DNA from: Alteromonadaceae bacterium XY-R5
GTDB lineage: Bacteria > Pseudomonadota > Gammaproteobacteria > Enterobacterales > Alteromonadaceae
Assembly: GCA_001660395.1 (NCBI GenBank)
Contig: LXWE01000001.1
Span: 186,001-250,000 of the forward strand
Length of the DNA: 64,000 nt
Direction of reading: 5' to 3'
Shown here: piece by piece, positions 44,821 to 53,322 of the stretch
How the letters are laid out: every line of letters starts with the position of its first letter
How positions within the stretch are numbered: position 1 is the stretch's first letter
The notes under the pieces: generated by a model
The model's input: the letters and a program-made list of their open reading frames with translations, nothing else
Databases searched by the model: none
Told to the model about the DNA's origin: nothing
Made by a program: the position numbers and the translations under genes

Positions 44821-45202
44821 TTAATGCCTGGATTGAAGGCCTTTGACATATGTGCCTGCCATTGCAACAGATACCCCTACGACCACGGTCACTGCGAGCA
44901 TACTCCAGCTAATGTGGTCGGCACCTAACTTAAAAACGTTATCATTCCACATTCCCCGGACTGGCACAGTGGGACGCCATAAATGCACCTCAACGAACGA
45001 CGCTGCAATCAGCAAGCCACTTATCGAAGTTACAACCGCTGCCGCTTGACGCTTGACGCTTGGTTAGCGTTAATCCTAAAGCGATTAGGCTAGGAAAAAA
45101 TACACTAATATTCACCAGCCAAAGTTTCAGACTAATAGGATACAGCCAGTTATGGGCTTGTCTTAGATGATCAACATCATGAAAAACAATCATCATTATC
45201 AT
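44821..45202 (-). pseudogene. Small membrane-protein gene split by a 7-bp tandem repeat frameshift
   Basis: Two overlapping minus-strand frames, 45202-44990 (begins MIMMIVFHDVDHLRQAHNW) and the region 45060-44821 (SISGLLIAASFVEVH ... YVKGLQSRH), join exactly if one 7-bp unit is removed from the repeat at 45043-45063. The restored protein, about 124 residues, has four hydrophobic segments. I do not recognise the family. It is either a recent pseudogene or switched by slippage. Confidence 0.7.
45043..45063. repeat. 7-bp tandem repeat (CGCTTGA)2 CGCTTGG
   Basis: Three consecutive 7-mers, the third with one substitution. Because 7 is not a multiple of 3, gain or loss of a unit shifts the frame of the membrane-protein gene that spans it. 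Confidence 0.9.
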
Positions 45203-45314
45203 CAGAATATTTGCCCAAAGTAATACCTAGATCCCTTTTTGCTGTTTAAAACTCTCCATATCGCCACCCATATTCATAACAGATGTCATAATAATTCGAT
45301 ATTTTCTTTAACCA

Positions 45315-45348
45315 ACAAAAAGGCCTGAGCGTTTGCACGTTCAGGCCT
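45315..45348 (-). terminator. Terminator of tyrR
   Basis: AGGCCTGA and TCAGGCCT stem, followed on the minus strand by TTTTTG; it lies 30 bp after the tyrR stop. Confidence 0.88.
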
Positions 45349-45377
45349 GATGACTAACTGCAAGCTAGCGCAGGGGT

Positions 45378-46940
45378 CTATATTTTTACTGTCTTCTTAT
45401 TAATACCATATTCGCGCAGCTTGTTGGCAATAGCGGTATGGCTTAAACCAAGCTTCTTCGCTAACTGGCGAGTACTCGGATAAGCAGGATACAAACGACG
45501 TAACAGATTCTTTTCGAAACGTTTTACTTCGTCGTCTAAGGTGCCTTCAATTTCGTCCGGGCTAAAGGTTTCAACAATCGCATTCGAAGGTAACTGGATG
45601 TGTTCTTTACTTAACTCGTTGCCATCGTTCAAAGACAAGGCTCGGTAAAGGGTATTTTCAAGCTGACGCACATTGCCTGGCCAAGGGTATCCCTGCAGGT
45701 ATTCCACGCAGGATTTACTCAGTTTCACCGGATGACGACCCAGTCTCGCACAATGCTGACGAATAATCGTATCTGCTAGCGGCACAATGTCGGTGCGACG
45801 TTCACGCAGCGGTGGAATAAAGATGTTCAGTACATTCAGACGGTAATACAAATCCTCACGGAACTTTCCATCCATCACTAACTGATTCAAATCTTTCTGG
45901 GTGGCACAGATAAAGCGCACATCGACCTTCATCTCTTTAGCATCACCAATACGGCGATAGGTTCCGTCTTGCAACACCCTAAGTAACTTGGTCTGTAGCT
46001 GGGAAGACATTTCACCAACTTCATCCAAAAATAGCGTACCGCCCTGCGCTAACTCTAAAAGGCCAGCTTTAGGTTCACCATTGGAGAAGATACCTGGCCC
46101 TGCTCCAAATAATTCGGTTTCAGCCACTTCGTCAGGCAATGACGCACAGTTCAATGCCAGAAAATCATTTCCGGCACGACGGCTGGCGTCATGGCAAGCC
46201 TTGGCCAGACGCTCTTTGCCTGTTCCGGTTTCGCCATAAAGCAGAATATGACCATCCAGTGCAGCCATCTTTTTCGCTTCTTTGACCACCTTTTTCATCA
46301 TACTACTGTTAGCCTGAATGGCAGCAAAGCTATCTGGATTACCCTGATTAAAAACAGTTAATTGCTGACCTAGCCGGAATTCAGACTTCAGCATTAACAA
46401 AGCCCCGGCAAGGATATTTTTCCCTTCGCCTTCATGACCAGGCACCACCACAGGTAAAATATCTGCAAGGAAATCCTGCTCGATAAATTTCACTTTATGG
46501 GCCTGAGGCTCAACTTTATTGGCATCAATCCAACGGCCAAAGTTAAAACCTTTTACATACTCATTGATTTCTGTTCCCAGAATGTCATCAACGGGCATTT
46601 CTAAACTCAGTGAAACGGCACCATTCACCAGTAAAATGCGCCCGCGCGGATCCACAGAAAACACTGGATCAGGTAAGGTTTCCAGCAAAGCGCGTAACTG
46701 ATTTTGCTCTCGTTCCATTGGCATAAAAGGCGTCGTTTTAACGTCTTCAATACCCTTAATGCGGCGAATTTCCGGCATTAAATGTTGAAAGCCAGAAAAC
46801 TCGATATTGGGGAAATTTAGGAAGATTTTTCCAACCGGGTCAATTTCTATGCCACGCAGATCAATTTGATGCCTGACTAATATATCCAGAATATCTTGCG
46901 TAATCCCTAAACGATCCTGACAACTTATTTCCAGTCTCAT
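45378..46940 (-). CDS. tyrR: Aromatic amino-acid regulator TyrR
   Basis: 520 residues. ACT domain (1-70, MRLEISCQDRLGITQDIL), PAS domain (about 78-140), AAA+ domain (about 205-430) with Walker A GETGTGKE and Walker B GGTLFLDEV, and a C-terminal helix-turn-helix (STRQLAKKLGLSHTAIANKL, about 490-509). The sigma54-contact GAFTGA loop is replaced by GAGPGIF, as in E. coli TyrR, which regulates sigma70 promoters. It senses Tyr, Phe and Trp. Its neighbours phhA and maiA are aromatic catabolism genes, so it probably controls them. Confidence 0.94.
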   Translation of the reverse strand: MRLEISCQDRLGITQDILDILVRHQIDLRGIEIDPVGKIFLNFPNIEFSGFQHLMPEIRRIKGIEDVKTTPFMPMEREQNQLRALLETLPDPVFSVDPRGRILLVNGAVSLSLEMPVDDILGTEINEYVKGFNFGRWIDANKVEPQAHKVKFIEQDFLADILPVVVPGHEGEGKNILAGALLMLKSEFRLGQQLTVFNQGNPDSFAAIQANSSMMKKVVKEAKKMAALDGHILLYGETGTGKERLAKACHDASRRAGNDFLALNCASLPDEVAETELFGAGPGIFSNGEPKAGLLELAQGGTLFLDEVGEMSSQLQTKLLRVLQDGTYRRIGDAKEMKVDVRFICATQKDLNQLVMDGKFREDLYYRLNVLNIFIPPLRERRTDIVPLADTIIRQHCARLGRHPVKLSKSCVEYLQGYPWPGNVRQLENTLYRALSLNDGNELSKEHIQLPSNAIVETFSPDEIEGTLDDEVKRFEKNLLRRLYPAYPSTRQLAKKLGLSHTAIANKLREYGINKKTVKI

Positions 46941-47098
46941 ACCAACTCACGGTAAATTACTCGGTAAAACCGTAAAGATCTTATTACAAGAGTATAAGAA
47001 ATAACAATAGGAAATAAGTTGTTAAACAAATGTCATCACACTAGCACGCCAGTGATAATACAAAAAAGCGCTATTATTCATATAGCTACACCAAATAA

Positions 47099-47872
47099 TT
47101 AATTTTGTAAGGGAATTTGTTTTAACCCAATTGCTTGATTAACTGCCGCCAGCAAATCCTGTTTTGTTAACTGATACAACTCTTTGAGGTCATGGATCAC
47201 ATAATAAATTGGTTGTAGATGGTCAATACGGTAAGGCGTCGTAAGCACCGTCATCAGCTCAAAGGGTGCACGCCGACAGTCCTGCGAATCCAGCGCATGT
47301 AAAGTCTCTCTGGGCGAAGATAAAATCCCGCCACCATAAATGCGTAATCCCACAGGTGTCTGCAGCAATCCAAATTCCACCGTAAACCAGTACAACCTGG
47401 CAAGGTAAACCCTCTGTTGATGATTAGCGTGTAAACCTAGTTGTCCGTACGTGTGGGTAAACGCGGCAAAGTCAGGGTCGGTAAGCATGGGACAATGGCC
47501 AAATATTTCATGAAAAATATCCGGTTCCTGCAGATATTCCATGTCCTCCAGGCGGCGAATAAAGGTTGCCACTGGAAATTGACGATTCGCAAGTAAAGCA
47601 AAAAAGCGATCAAAGTTAATTAACGCAGGTACGGTGGCAATTTGCCAACCAGAACATTGCTGAAGCTTTTGATTCAACGTCGCAAGCGAAGGAATTTGCT
47701 CACGACTTAATCCTAGTGTTTCAATTCCGCTTAAGTAGGCATCACATGCCCTTTGCGGCAATAGCGCGTTTTGGCTATCAATTAACTGTCGCCAAGTATC
47801 ATGTTCTGTTGCGGTCCAGGCGATTGAACCGTCTGCTTCTACCTGACGAGATTGATATTCATATGCACGCAT
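47099..47872 (-). CDS. phhA: Phenylalanine-4-hydroxylase
   Basis: 257 residues, the usual size of bacterial enzymes. The iron site is intact: HEIFGHCP (two His, near residue 120) and the Glu in WFTVEFGL (near 165). It converts Phe to Tyr using a pterin cofactor and oxygen in the cytosol. No pterin-carbinolamine dehydratase (phhB) is adjacent. With hpd broken in this window, the Tyr formed may not be degraded by the homogentisate route unless a second hpd exists. Confidence 0.94.
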   Translation of the reverse strand: MRAYEYQSRQVEADGSIAWTATEHDTWRQLIDSQNALLPQRACDAYLSGIETLGLSREQIPSLATLNQKLQQCSGWQIATVPALINFDRFFALLANRQFPVATFIRRLEDMEYLQEPDIFHEIFGHCPMLTDPDFAAFTHTYGQLGLHANHQQRVYLARLYWFTVEFGLLQTPVGLRIYGGGILSSPRETLHALDSQDCRRAPFELMTVLTTPYRIDHLQPIYYVIHDLKELYQLTKQDLLAAVNQAIGLKQIPLQN

Positions 47873-47993
47873 ACATTACCCCTTATTCCTTTAGAGGCAG
47901 TGTAGTCAGTGCCGTTCCAATCTTCCTGTCAGTACGCTGTGCAATCGTTCAGATAAAGTGGCGATAGGTTTACACTTGGTGTTGACAGTAAAC

Positions 47994-49040
47994 TTAACGC
48001 GACTGAGTTGACTCCGATGCTTTTAGCGACGTTAAGATGGTCATAGAAATATCCGCGAGTTTTGGTTTTGACTCCGTCAACCATGGCAAGGGACGGCTGG
48101 CATTAATACAGCGCAAACCCAATCTGGCTGTTAATACGCCCGCACCCAAGCCTTGTGCCAGCGAGGCGGATAATTTACCTGTTATTCCCATTCCCAGGGC
48201 ATAAGTCGAGGTATCCGTGACAATTTCCGCAGCCCCCGCATACACCATGGTTTTAAATAATTCACGAATAAGTTGTACCCGCCCTGCGTAGCCCAGTTGC
48301 AGGCCGTATAGGCGACTAATCTGCTGCAACATACGCAGATTTCGCCACAAGACAATCCCCATATCCAAAGCAGCAAAAGGACTAACCGCAATCAGCGCAG
48401 CACAGGCTTTGGCATGATGACTGACCAACTGCAAAGCTTGTCGGTCAATTGGCGCCAGTACCTGCTGTTCAAACAACTGCAATACTTCTTTGTCGTTATG
48501 AAACTCCGCCAATTGTGACTGCCAGTGAGCCTCATATTGTGTAATCTGCGGGTTAAAAACGGCCATTTGTTGCGCCAGGTTTTGGCATAATCCACGCCCC
48601 TGACCAATGGTTGGACTCGTCGCCAATTCCTCACTCAGTTGCATTTGTTGCTGCCGTTTCTTTAACCGTTTTAATCCCCGCCATTCACTGACCAGAGTGC
48701 GTATAGCCAACGCCGCAACCATGCCAATTGGTAGCAACCACAGTCCACTAAGCCAGTCATCTTCAGCCACAACCTGCTGAATAAAGCGCACCAGTTCTGC
48801 AGTCCCTAATGCAGCCGTAAGCAGAACAGTCCAAAACAACCAGCGTTTAGTATTCCCGGACGTTTGCTCAACCGAAGCCTCTACTGCTTCCATGTCGTTA
48901 TCATCTAATTGGTGGGTAGGAGACAGCGTTGCATCCAAGTCAAATGATGGCGAAATGACCGTGGGTTTGGCATTCACATCCAAAGATTCTAATACCACCC
49001 CGGCTTTAATTTTTGCCTGCACGGACTGTTCCTCGGTCAT
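47994..49040 (-). CDS. ycjF: YcjF (TIGR01620/DUF697) membrane protein
   Basis: 348 residues. Soluble N-terminus, two membrane helices around residues 67-110, and a C-terminal DUF697 domain (LQQISRLYGLQLGYAGRVQL, ARLGLRCINASRPLPW). It overlaps ycjX by 4 bp (ATGA), the conserved ycjX-ycjF pair of the Psp regulon. Function in envelope stress is inferred from this pairing. Confidence 0.92.
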   Translation of the reverse strand: MTEEQSVQAKIKAGVVLESLDVNAKPTVISPSFDLDATLSPTHQLDDNDMEAVEASVEQTSGNTKRWLFWTVLLTAALGTAELVRFIQQVVAEDDWLSGLWLLPIGMVAALAIRTLVSEWRGLKRLKKRQQQMQLSEELATSPTIGQGRGLCQNLAQQMAVFNPQITQYEAHWQSQLAEFHNDKEVLQLFEQQVLAPIDRQALQLVSHHAKACAALIAVSPFAALDMGIVLWRNLRMLQQISRLYGLQLGYAGRVQLIRELFKTMVYAGAAEIVTDTSTYALGMGITGKLSASLAQGLGAGVLTARLGLRCINASRPLPWLTESKPKLADISMTILTSLKASESTQSR

Positions 49041-50458
49041 AGCAGTTTATCTCCCAATAAATATTCCAGCAGCTGGTCTATTCGCATATGTTGCAGCGCT
49101 TTTTTGCCCGAACCTGCCGGTGGCATAAAAGCAGGAAAGTTAAATCCCTGCTGCTGCCAGAATAAGTCTGGCGGGCACTGGCTTGGTACTTCTCCCGGAT
49201 AAACCAGACTTTGCTTTCCATCTGACGTGTTTCCACGCAATACTTGCAACTTCTGGCCCTGATAGTCTGTGCTTTCAACGGCAGAACAATTCACCGACGC
49301 AATTGCCGTCGATTCGGTTTCTACCCCTTCGTACTGAATATGCTGCCGCGCCTGATGAATTAATGATTCCATCAGCTTCACGAGATTGTCCTGTTGATCC
49401 GGCGTAATATGATCAGCCTTAGTGGCAGCAAACACTAACTTATCAATCCGTGGTGAAAACAACCGCTTAAGCCAAGAAGAGCGGCCATAATGAAAACTCG
49501 CCAATAACCAATCCAGCGTTTGCTGCAAATCCTGAACACTATGGCGTCCCTGATTCAATGCTGTTAGACAATCCACCAGCACTACCTGTCGGTCGAAACC
49601 TTTGAAGTATTGCTGATAGAAAGGCTGCACCACTTTTTGTTTGTAATGCTCGAAGCGCTGTTTTAACAGGGCCAGATTTGAGCCGTCCTGAATGGTCAAC
49701 TCCGTTTCAAACCGAGCAGGATCGACCGGAAAAAACTGCAAAACAGGCGCGCCTTCCAGCTCGCCCGGTAACACAAAACGTCCGGGTTGGATCAGGTGAT
49801 AACCTTGCTGACGAATATCCGCCAAATACGCCCGATAATCCGATGCCAGTTGTGCAAGCATTAATTCATCGGCTTCCTCTTCTAACCCTAAAGTCGCCAA
49901 CGCCTGTTGAAAGCCCTGAGATTGCGAATGCTGTATGCACTGTTGCCAGCTTTGCTTACACCAACTGGCAAAATCCATCTCTAATAAAGGTAAATCGAGC
50001 AACCATTCGCCAGGATAATCAGTAATATCCAGGGTTAAGGTGGTGTCATCGGCCAAATACTTGCGCAAGCTTTGTGATGGACGGTATTTAATCGCCAATC
50101 GAATCTGACTGATACCGTCGGTAGATGCGGGCCACACAGAAGGTGATGCTAACAAACAGGACAGGTTGTGCTCATAAGAAAAACGTCCGGCTCGCACGTC
50201 AGGCTGGCTTTCGCGACGCACCCCAATCAATCGTTTGTCACGGGCGACCGCAAAGAACTGCAAACTGGCATCGCCGCGGGCCTCCAGCAGTTGATTGACC
50301 AGAGAAGTAATAAACACCGTTTTGCCACTGCGGCTCAGGCCGGTGACAGCCAAATGCAAATGCCTGTCGGCCAGGCGCTGGCCAGCTTTTTTTGCTTGTT
50401 GCTTGATCTCTTCAACGTGAGAACTGGAAACTAACTTCTGCCAGGTTTCGCTAATCAA
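49037..50458 (-). CDS. ycjX: YcjX P-loop NTPase
   Basis: 473 residues. Walker A GLSRSGKT (near residue 42), a DITDYPGEWLLDLP switch/Walker B-like segment (near 145) and FAATKADHI for nucleotide-base contact. The family (DUF463) is a dynamin/Ras-like GTPase-fold protein in the psp stress regulon. It forms an operon with ycjF. A terminator separates it from pspC upstream, so it needs readthrough or its own promoter. Confidence 0.93.
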   Translation of the reverse strand: MISETWQKLVSSSHVEEIKQQAKKAGQRLADRHLHLAVTGLSRSGKTVFITSLVNQLLEARGDASLQFFAVARDKRLIGVRRESQPDVRAGRFSYEHNLSCLLASPSVWPASTDGISQIRLAIKYRPSQSLRKYLADDTTLTLDITDYPGEWLLDLPLLEMDFASWCKQSWQQCIQHSQSQGFQQALATLGLEEEADELMLAQLASDYRAYLADIRQQGYHLIQPGRFVLPGELEGAPVLQFFPVDPARFETELTIQDGSNLALLKQRFEHYKQKVVQPFYQQYFKGFDRQVVLVDCLTALNQGRHSVQDLQQTLDWLLASFHYGRSSWLKRLFSPRIDKLVFAATKADHITPDQQDNLVKLMESLIHQARQHIQYEGVETESTAIASVNCSAVESTDYQGQKLQVLRGNTSDGKQSLVYPGEVPSQCPPDLFWQQQGFNFPAFMPPAGSGKKALQHMRIDQLLEYLLGDKLL

Positions 50459-50476
50459 ACTGCCAACTCCATGGAA

Positions 50477-50516
50477 TAAAAAAACAAGGCGGTCTTAGCA
50501 TATCGCTAAGCCGCCT
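50477..50516 (-). terminator. Terminator after pspABC
   Basis: GGCGG-t-CTTAGC / GCTAAG-CCGCC stem with a one-base bulge; on the minus strand it ends in TTGTTTTTTT. It lies between pspC and ycjX. Confidence 0.85.
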
Positions 50517-50590
50517 ACCTTGCCATCAGTCCAGGGTGTGATGGCTAACCTCCACGCTAATGAAGAAAATGGTGACGTCACCCGACAGGG

Positions 50591-51028
50591 TTATAGTCGG
50601 TTAATTTCACGATTTAGTTGGAATTCTGATGAAGTTACGTAACTTTCCAGCCGACGTAAGCGAGTTTCCAACTTATGAAATCGTACACTGATATCATTAA
50701 ATGCCTGTTTTGGCGGCTCGCCTGCCTGCCATACTTTGGCTTTCACTGCGACTTTAGGTTCCTCTTCGTCGCTACGATTCTGCCATCCCTTTCCACCATA
50801 CTGGTAGTCATTCGCCCCACGCTTAGGCTGAGTTGGCTTTTTTTCCAGAATAAACCAGGCTGCCACATAGGCGACTAACACAAAAGGACCCCCCAACAGG
50901 AAAAAAGCAGATAACACCAGAATCCTCACCAGCCATAACTCAATACCAAAGTATTCAGCTACTCCGGCACAGACACCGGCAATTTTGCCGCGCTCTGCAT
51001 CTCGATATAAGGTTCGGTTTATGTTCAT
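50591..51028 (-). CDS. pspC: Phage shock protein C
   Basis: 145 residues. The PspC domain occupies 1-65 (LYRDAERGKIAGVCAGVAEY, with one hydrophobic segment LVRILVLSAFFLLGGPFVLV and a second at about 50-62), followed by a hydrophilic linker and a helical C-terminus (KLETRLRRLESYVTS). It is the inner-membrane sensor that recruits PspA with PspB. It overlaps pspB by 4 bp. Confidence 0.95.
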   Translation of the reverse strand: MNINRTLYRDAERGKIAGVCAGVAEYFGIELWLVRILVLSAFFLLGGPFVLVAYVAAWFILEKKPTQPKRGANDYQYGGKGWQNRSDEEEPKVAVKAKVWQAGEPPKQAFNDISVRFHKLETRLRRLESYVTSSEFQLNREINRL

Positions 51029-51264
51029 ACTTTATCCCGCCATTTCGGCGCTTCCGCATCCAGGATGGCTTCCAGGGTGTGGATACGCTCAGACATTTTT
51101 TCGGCCTGCTCAGCTAACATGCGCATTGTCTGGTACTGCTCCTCGGTCAGCCCCTGTTCAACAGAACGCTTACTACGGTAATGCAATATCAGCCAGATAG
51201 GTGCCACTATCGTCATAAAGATAATCGTCGGCACACCAATCAATACAATAAACACATCTTCCAC
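51025..51264 (-). CDS. pspB: Phage shock protein B
   Basis: 79 residues from a GTG at 51264 (VEDVFIVLIGVPTI), which has AGGAG 7 nt upstream; the longer frame from 51306 lacks such a site. One membrane helix (about 4-26) and a short coiled coil (EEQYQTMRMLAEQAEKMSER). Adaptor between PspC and PspA. Confidence 0.93.
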   Translation of the reverse strand: MEDVFIVLIGVPTIIFMTIVAPIWLILHYRSKRSVEQGLTEEQYQTMRMLAEQAEKMSERIHTLEAILDAEAPKWRDKV

Positions 51265-51325
51265 AATACTTCTCCTCTGCCAGCACTGGTACGTCCTTGT
51301 GCTCACCTGTCTCTAATTATTCGGG

Positions 51326-52000
51326 TTATTCTTTTTCTGTTTGTTTTGCCTGAACTTTTTGCTTCAGTGCAGCCAATTCGTCTTCAACTGCCCCATCAGA
51401 TTCCAGTTCCGCGAATTCATCGGCCAGGGTCTTTTTACCTAAATCATAGGATTCAACCTGGGCTTCCAAATCATCAATCTTACGCTCATATTGTTCGAAA
51501 CGGCCCATCGCAGCATCCACTTTGCCAGTATCCAGTGTACGCTTCACTTCCAGTCTCGTGCTGACTGTCTTCTGACGCAGTAAGATAGCTTTCTGACGAT
51601 TTTTGGCATCCGCCAGTTTATCCTGTAATTGACCAATTTCACTTTGTAACTTGCTTAATTGTTCTTCAACTATGGCAAGTTCTTTTTCCAAGGCTTCCGC
51701 CTGTTCTTCGCACTTTTTCTTTTCCTTCAGTGCAGCTTTCGCCAGATCATCCCGTCCTTTACTGATGGCCAATTCTGCTTTGGCGTACCAATCTTCGGCT
51801 TCTGCACGAATCTTAGTAATCTGATGACTGATCTCTTTTTTCGCTGCCAACGTTTTGGCGGATGTCGAACGCACTTCGACCAGCGTATCTTCCATTTCCT
51901 GTATAATCAGGCGTACCATCTTTTGCGGGTCTTCCGCTTTGTCCAGTAACGCATTAATATTTGAATTCACTATGTCAGTGAAACGCGAGAAAATACCCAT
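51326..52000 (-). CDS. pspA: Phage shock protein A
   Basis: 224 residues, nearly all alpha-helical coiled coil, with the PspA/IM30 N-terminus MGIFSRFTDIVNSNINALLD and EDPQKMVRLIIQEMEDTL. It binds stressed inner membrane and, when unstressed, inhibits PspF. First gene of the leftward pspABC operon, behind a sigma54-type promoter. pspD and pspE are absent. Confidence 0.96.
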   Translation of the reverse strand: MGIFSRFTDIVNSNINALLDKAEDPQKMVRLIIQEMEDTLVEVRSTSAKTLAAKKEISHQITKIRAEAEDWYAKAELAISKGRDDLAKAALKEKKKCEEQAEALEKELAIVEEQLSKLQSEIGQLQDKLADAKNRQKAILLRQKTVSTRLEVKRTLDTGKVDAAMGRFEQYERKIDDLEAQVESYDLGKKTLADEFAELESDGAVEDELAALKQKVQAKQTEKE

Positions 52001-52064
52001 AGCTGATTCCCCTCTGTTGCGGAATTTATTTTCAAAAGGACGAATGTCTCTCGTAATATGGACT

Positions 52065-52082
52065 ATACAATTAGCGGGCCAA
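52065..52082 (-). promoter_or_regulatory. Sigma54-type promoter of pspABC
   Basis: On the minus strand TTGGCCC-GCTAA-TTGTAT matches the -24/-12 consensus TTGGCAC-N5-TTGCT at most conserved positions, including GG and TTG at the correct spacing. It lies about 65 bp upstream of pspA, as expected for a PspF-activated promoter. Confidence 0.75.
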
Positions 52083-52166
52083 CATCAAAAACTAGCGTAA
52101 CGCATTGATATAAAACAAAATAAAATTTTACATGCGATCTACTGACGACTAGAATAATAAAAATTA

Positions 52167-52181
52167 CGCCATTTAGTGGCG
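52167..52181. promoter_or_regulatory. Inverted repeat, candidate PspF activator site
   Basis: CGCCA-tttag-TGGCG is a perfect 5-bp inverted repeat, about 95 bp upstream of the sigma54 promoter and 25 bp upstream of the pspF start. Both distances fit an enhancer site that also autoregulates pspF. Confidence 0.5.
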
Positions 52182-52206
52182 AAATAGACCACTTCAGAGG
52201 GGTACA

Positions 52207-53322
52207 ATGAGCCGATTTCGCCAACAGGACAATTTGATTGGACAGTCCAACAGCTTTCTTGAAGTCCTGGAACAAACCTCCCAAATCGCGCCGTTAAATA
52301 AACCCGTGCTGATCATTGGTGAACGAGGTACAGGTAAAGAACTTATCGCAGCCCGCTTGCACTTTCTATCCAAGCGCTGGGACCAGAGCTATCTCAAGCT
52401 AAACTGCGCAGCCTTAAATGAGAACTTGCTGGAAAGTGAATTGTTTGGCTACGAAGCCGGAGCCTTTACCGGCGCCTCTAAGCGTCACGAAGGGCGTTTC
52501 GAAAGCGCCCATAACGGCACGTTATTTTTAGATGAACTGGCCAACACATCTGGTCTTATCCAGGAAAAATTACTGCGCGTAATTGAATATGGCGAATTTG
52601 AACGTGTAGGTGGATCTCGCACAATCAAAGTGGATGTGCGTCTCATTGCAGCTACCAACGAAGATTTACCCTCACTGGCCGACGCCGGTGAATTTCGCGC
52701 GGATTTGCTCGACCGACTGGCATTTGATGTTATCACCCTGCCCCCTTTGCGTGAGCGCCGAGAAGACATCATGATGTTAGCCGAACACTACGCCATCAGT
52801 ATGGCCAGAGAGCTGGACATGGAATTGTTCTCCGGATTCAGCGAAAAGGCGCGTAGAACACTACTCGACTACGACTGGCCAGGTAACATCCGTGAACTGA
52901 AAAACGTGGTAGAACGCGCAGTTTATCGAAACAACAATCCTCATGTACCGGTACATAGCATTATCCTGGATCCATTTGAATCTAAGTTCCGGCCTTCGGG
53001 CAGAATTAAAACCCGGGATCGTCTACCAGCACAAAGCGCGCAATCGGTACCCGTTTCTCAGCCAAATGAAGCGCTTTCAGCTCCTGTGGCTCAGCCTCTT
53101 CAGGCCGTCAGCATGTTCAAAGAAAGCGACTATCCTTTAGATTTAAAGAGCTTATCTCAACAATATGAGATAGATTTGATCCAACAGGCGCTGGCAGACA
53201 GCCAGTTTAATCAAAAGAAAACGGCCGAAAAATTGTCCCTGACCTATCATCAGCTACGCGGTTATCTGAAAAAGTACAACTTGCTCGATAGCAGTGATGA
53301 GCGGGAGGATACCGATGCCTAA
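52207..53322 (+). CDS. pspF: Psp operon activator PspF
   Basis: 371 residues. AAA+ enhancer-binding domain without a receiver: Walker A GERGTGKE (near residue 38), sigma54-contact loop GAFTGA (near 86), Walker B NGTLFLDE, and a C-terminal Fis-type helix-turn-helix (NQKKTAEKLSLTYHQLRGYL, about 337-356). Residues about 265-310 are a Pro/Gln-rich linker. It activates pspABC with sigma54 and is held inactive by PspA. The end overlaps sapA by 8 bp. Confidence 0.95.
   Translation: MSRFRQQDNLIGQSNSFLEVLEQTSQIAPLNKPVLIIGERGTGKELIAARLHFLSKRWDQSYLKLNCAALNENLLESELFGYEAGAFTGASKRHEGRFESAHNGTLFLDELANTSGLIQEKLLRVIEYGEFERVGGSRTIKVDVRLIAATNEDLPSLADAGEFRADLLDRLAFDVITLPPLRERREDIMMLAEHYAISMARELDMELFSGFSEKARRTLLDYDWPGNIRELKNVVERAVYRNNNPHVPVHSIILDPFESKFRPSGRIKTRDRLPAQSAQSVPVSQPNEALSAPVAQPLQAVSMFKESDYPLDLKSLSQQYEIDLIQQALADSQFNQKKTAEKLSLTYHQLRGYLKKYNLLDSSDEREDTDA

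Noticed and set aside
47968-47993. GTTTAC / GTAAAC inverted repeat upstream of phhA as a TyrR box
   Set aside because: The spacing of the half-sites (14 bp) does not fit TGTAAA-N6-TTTACA, so no TyrR box is claimed.
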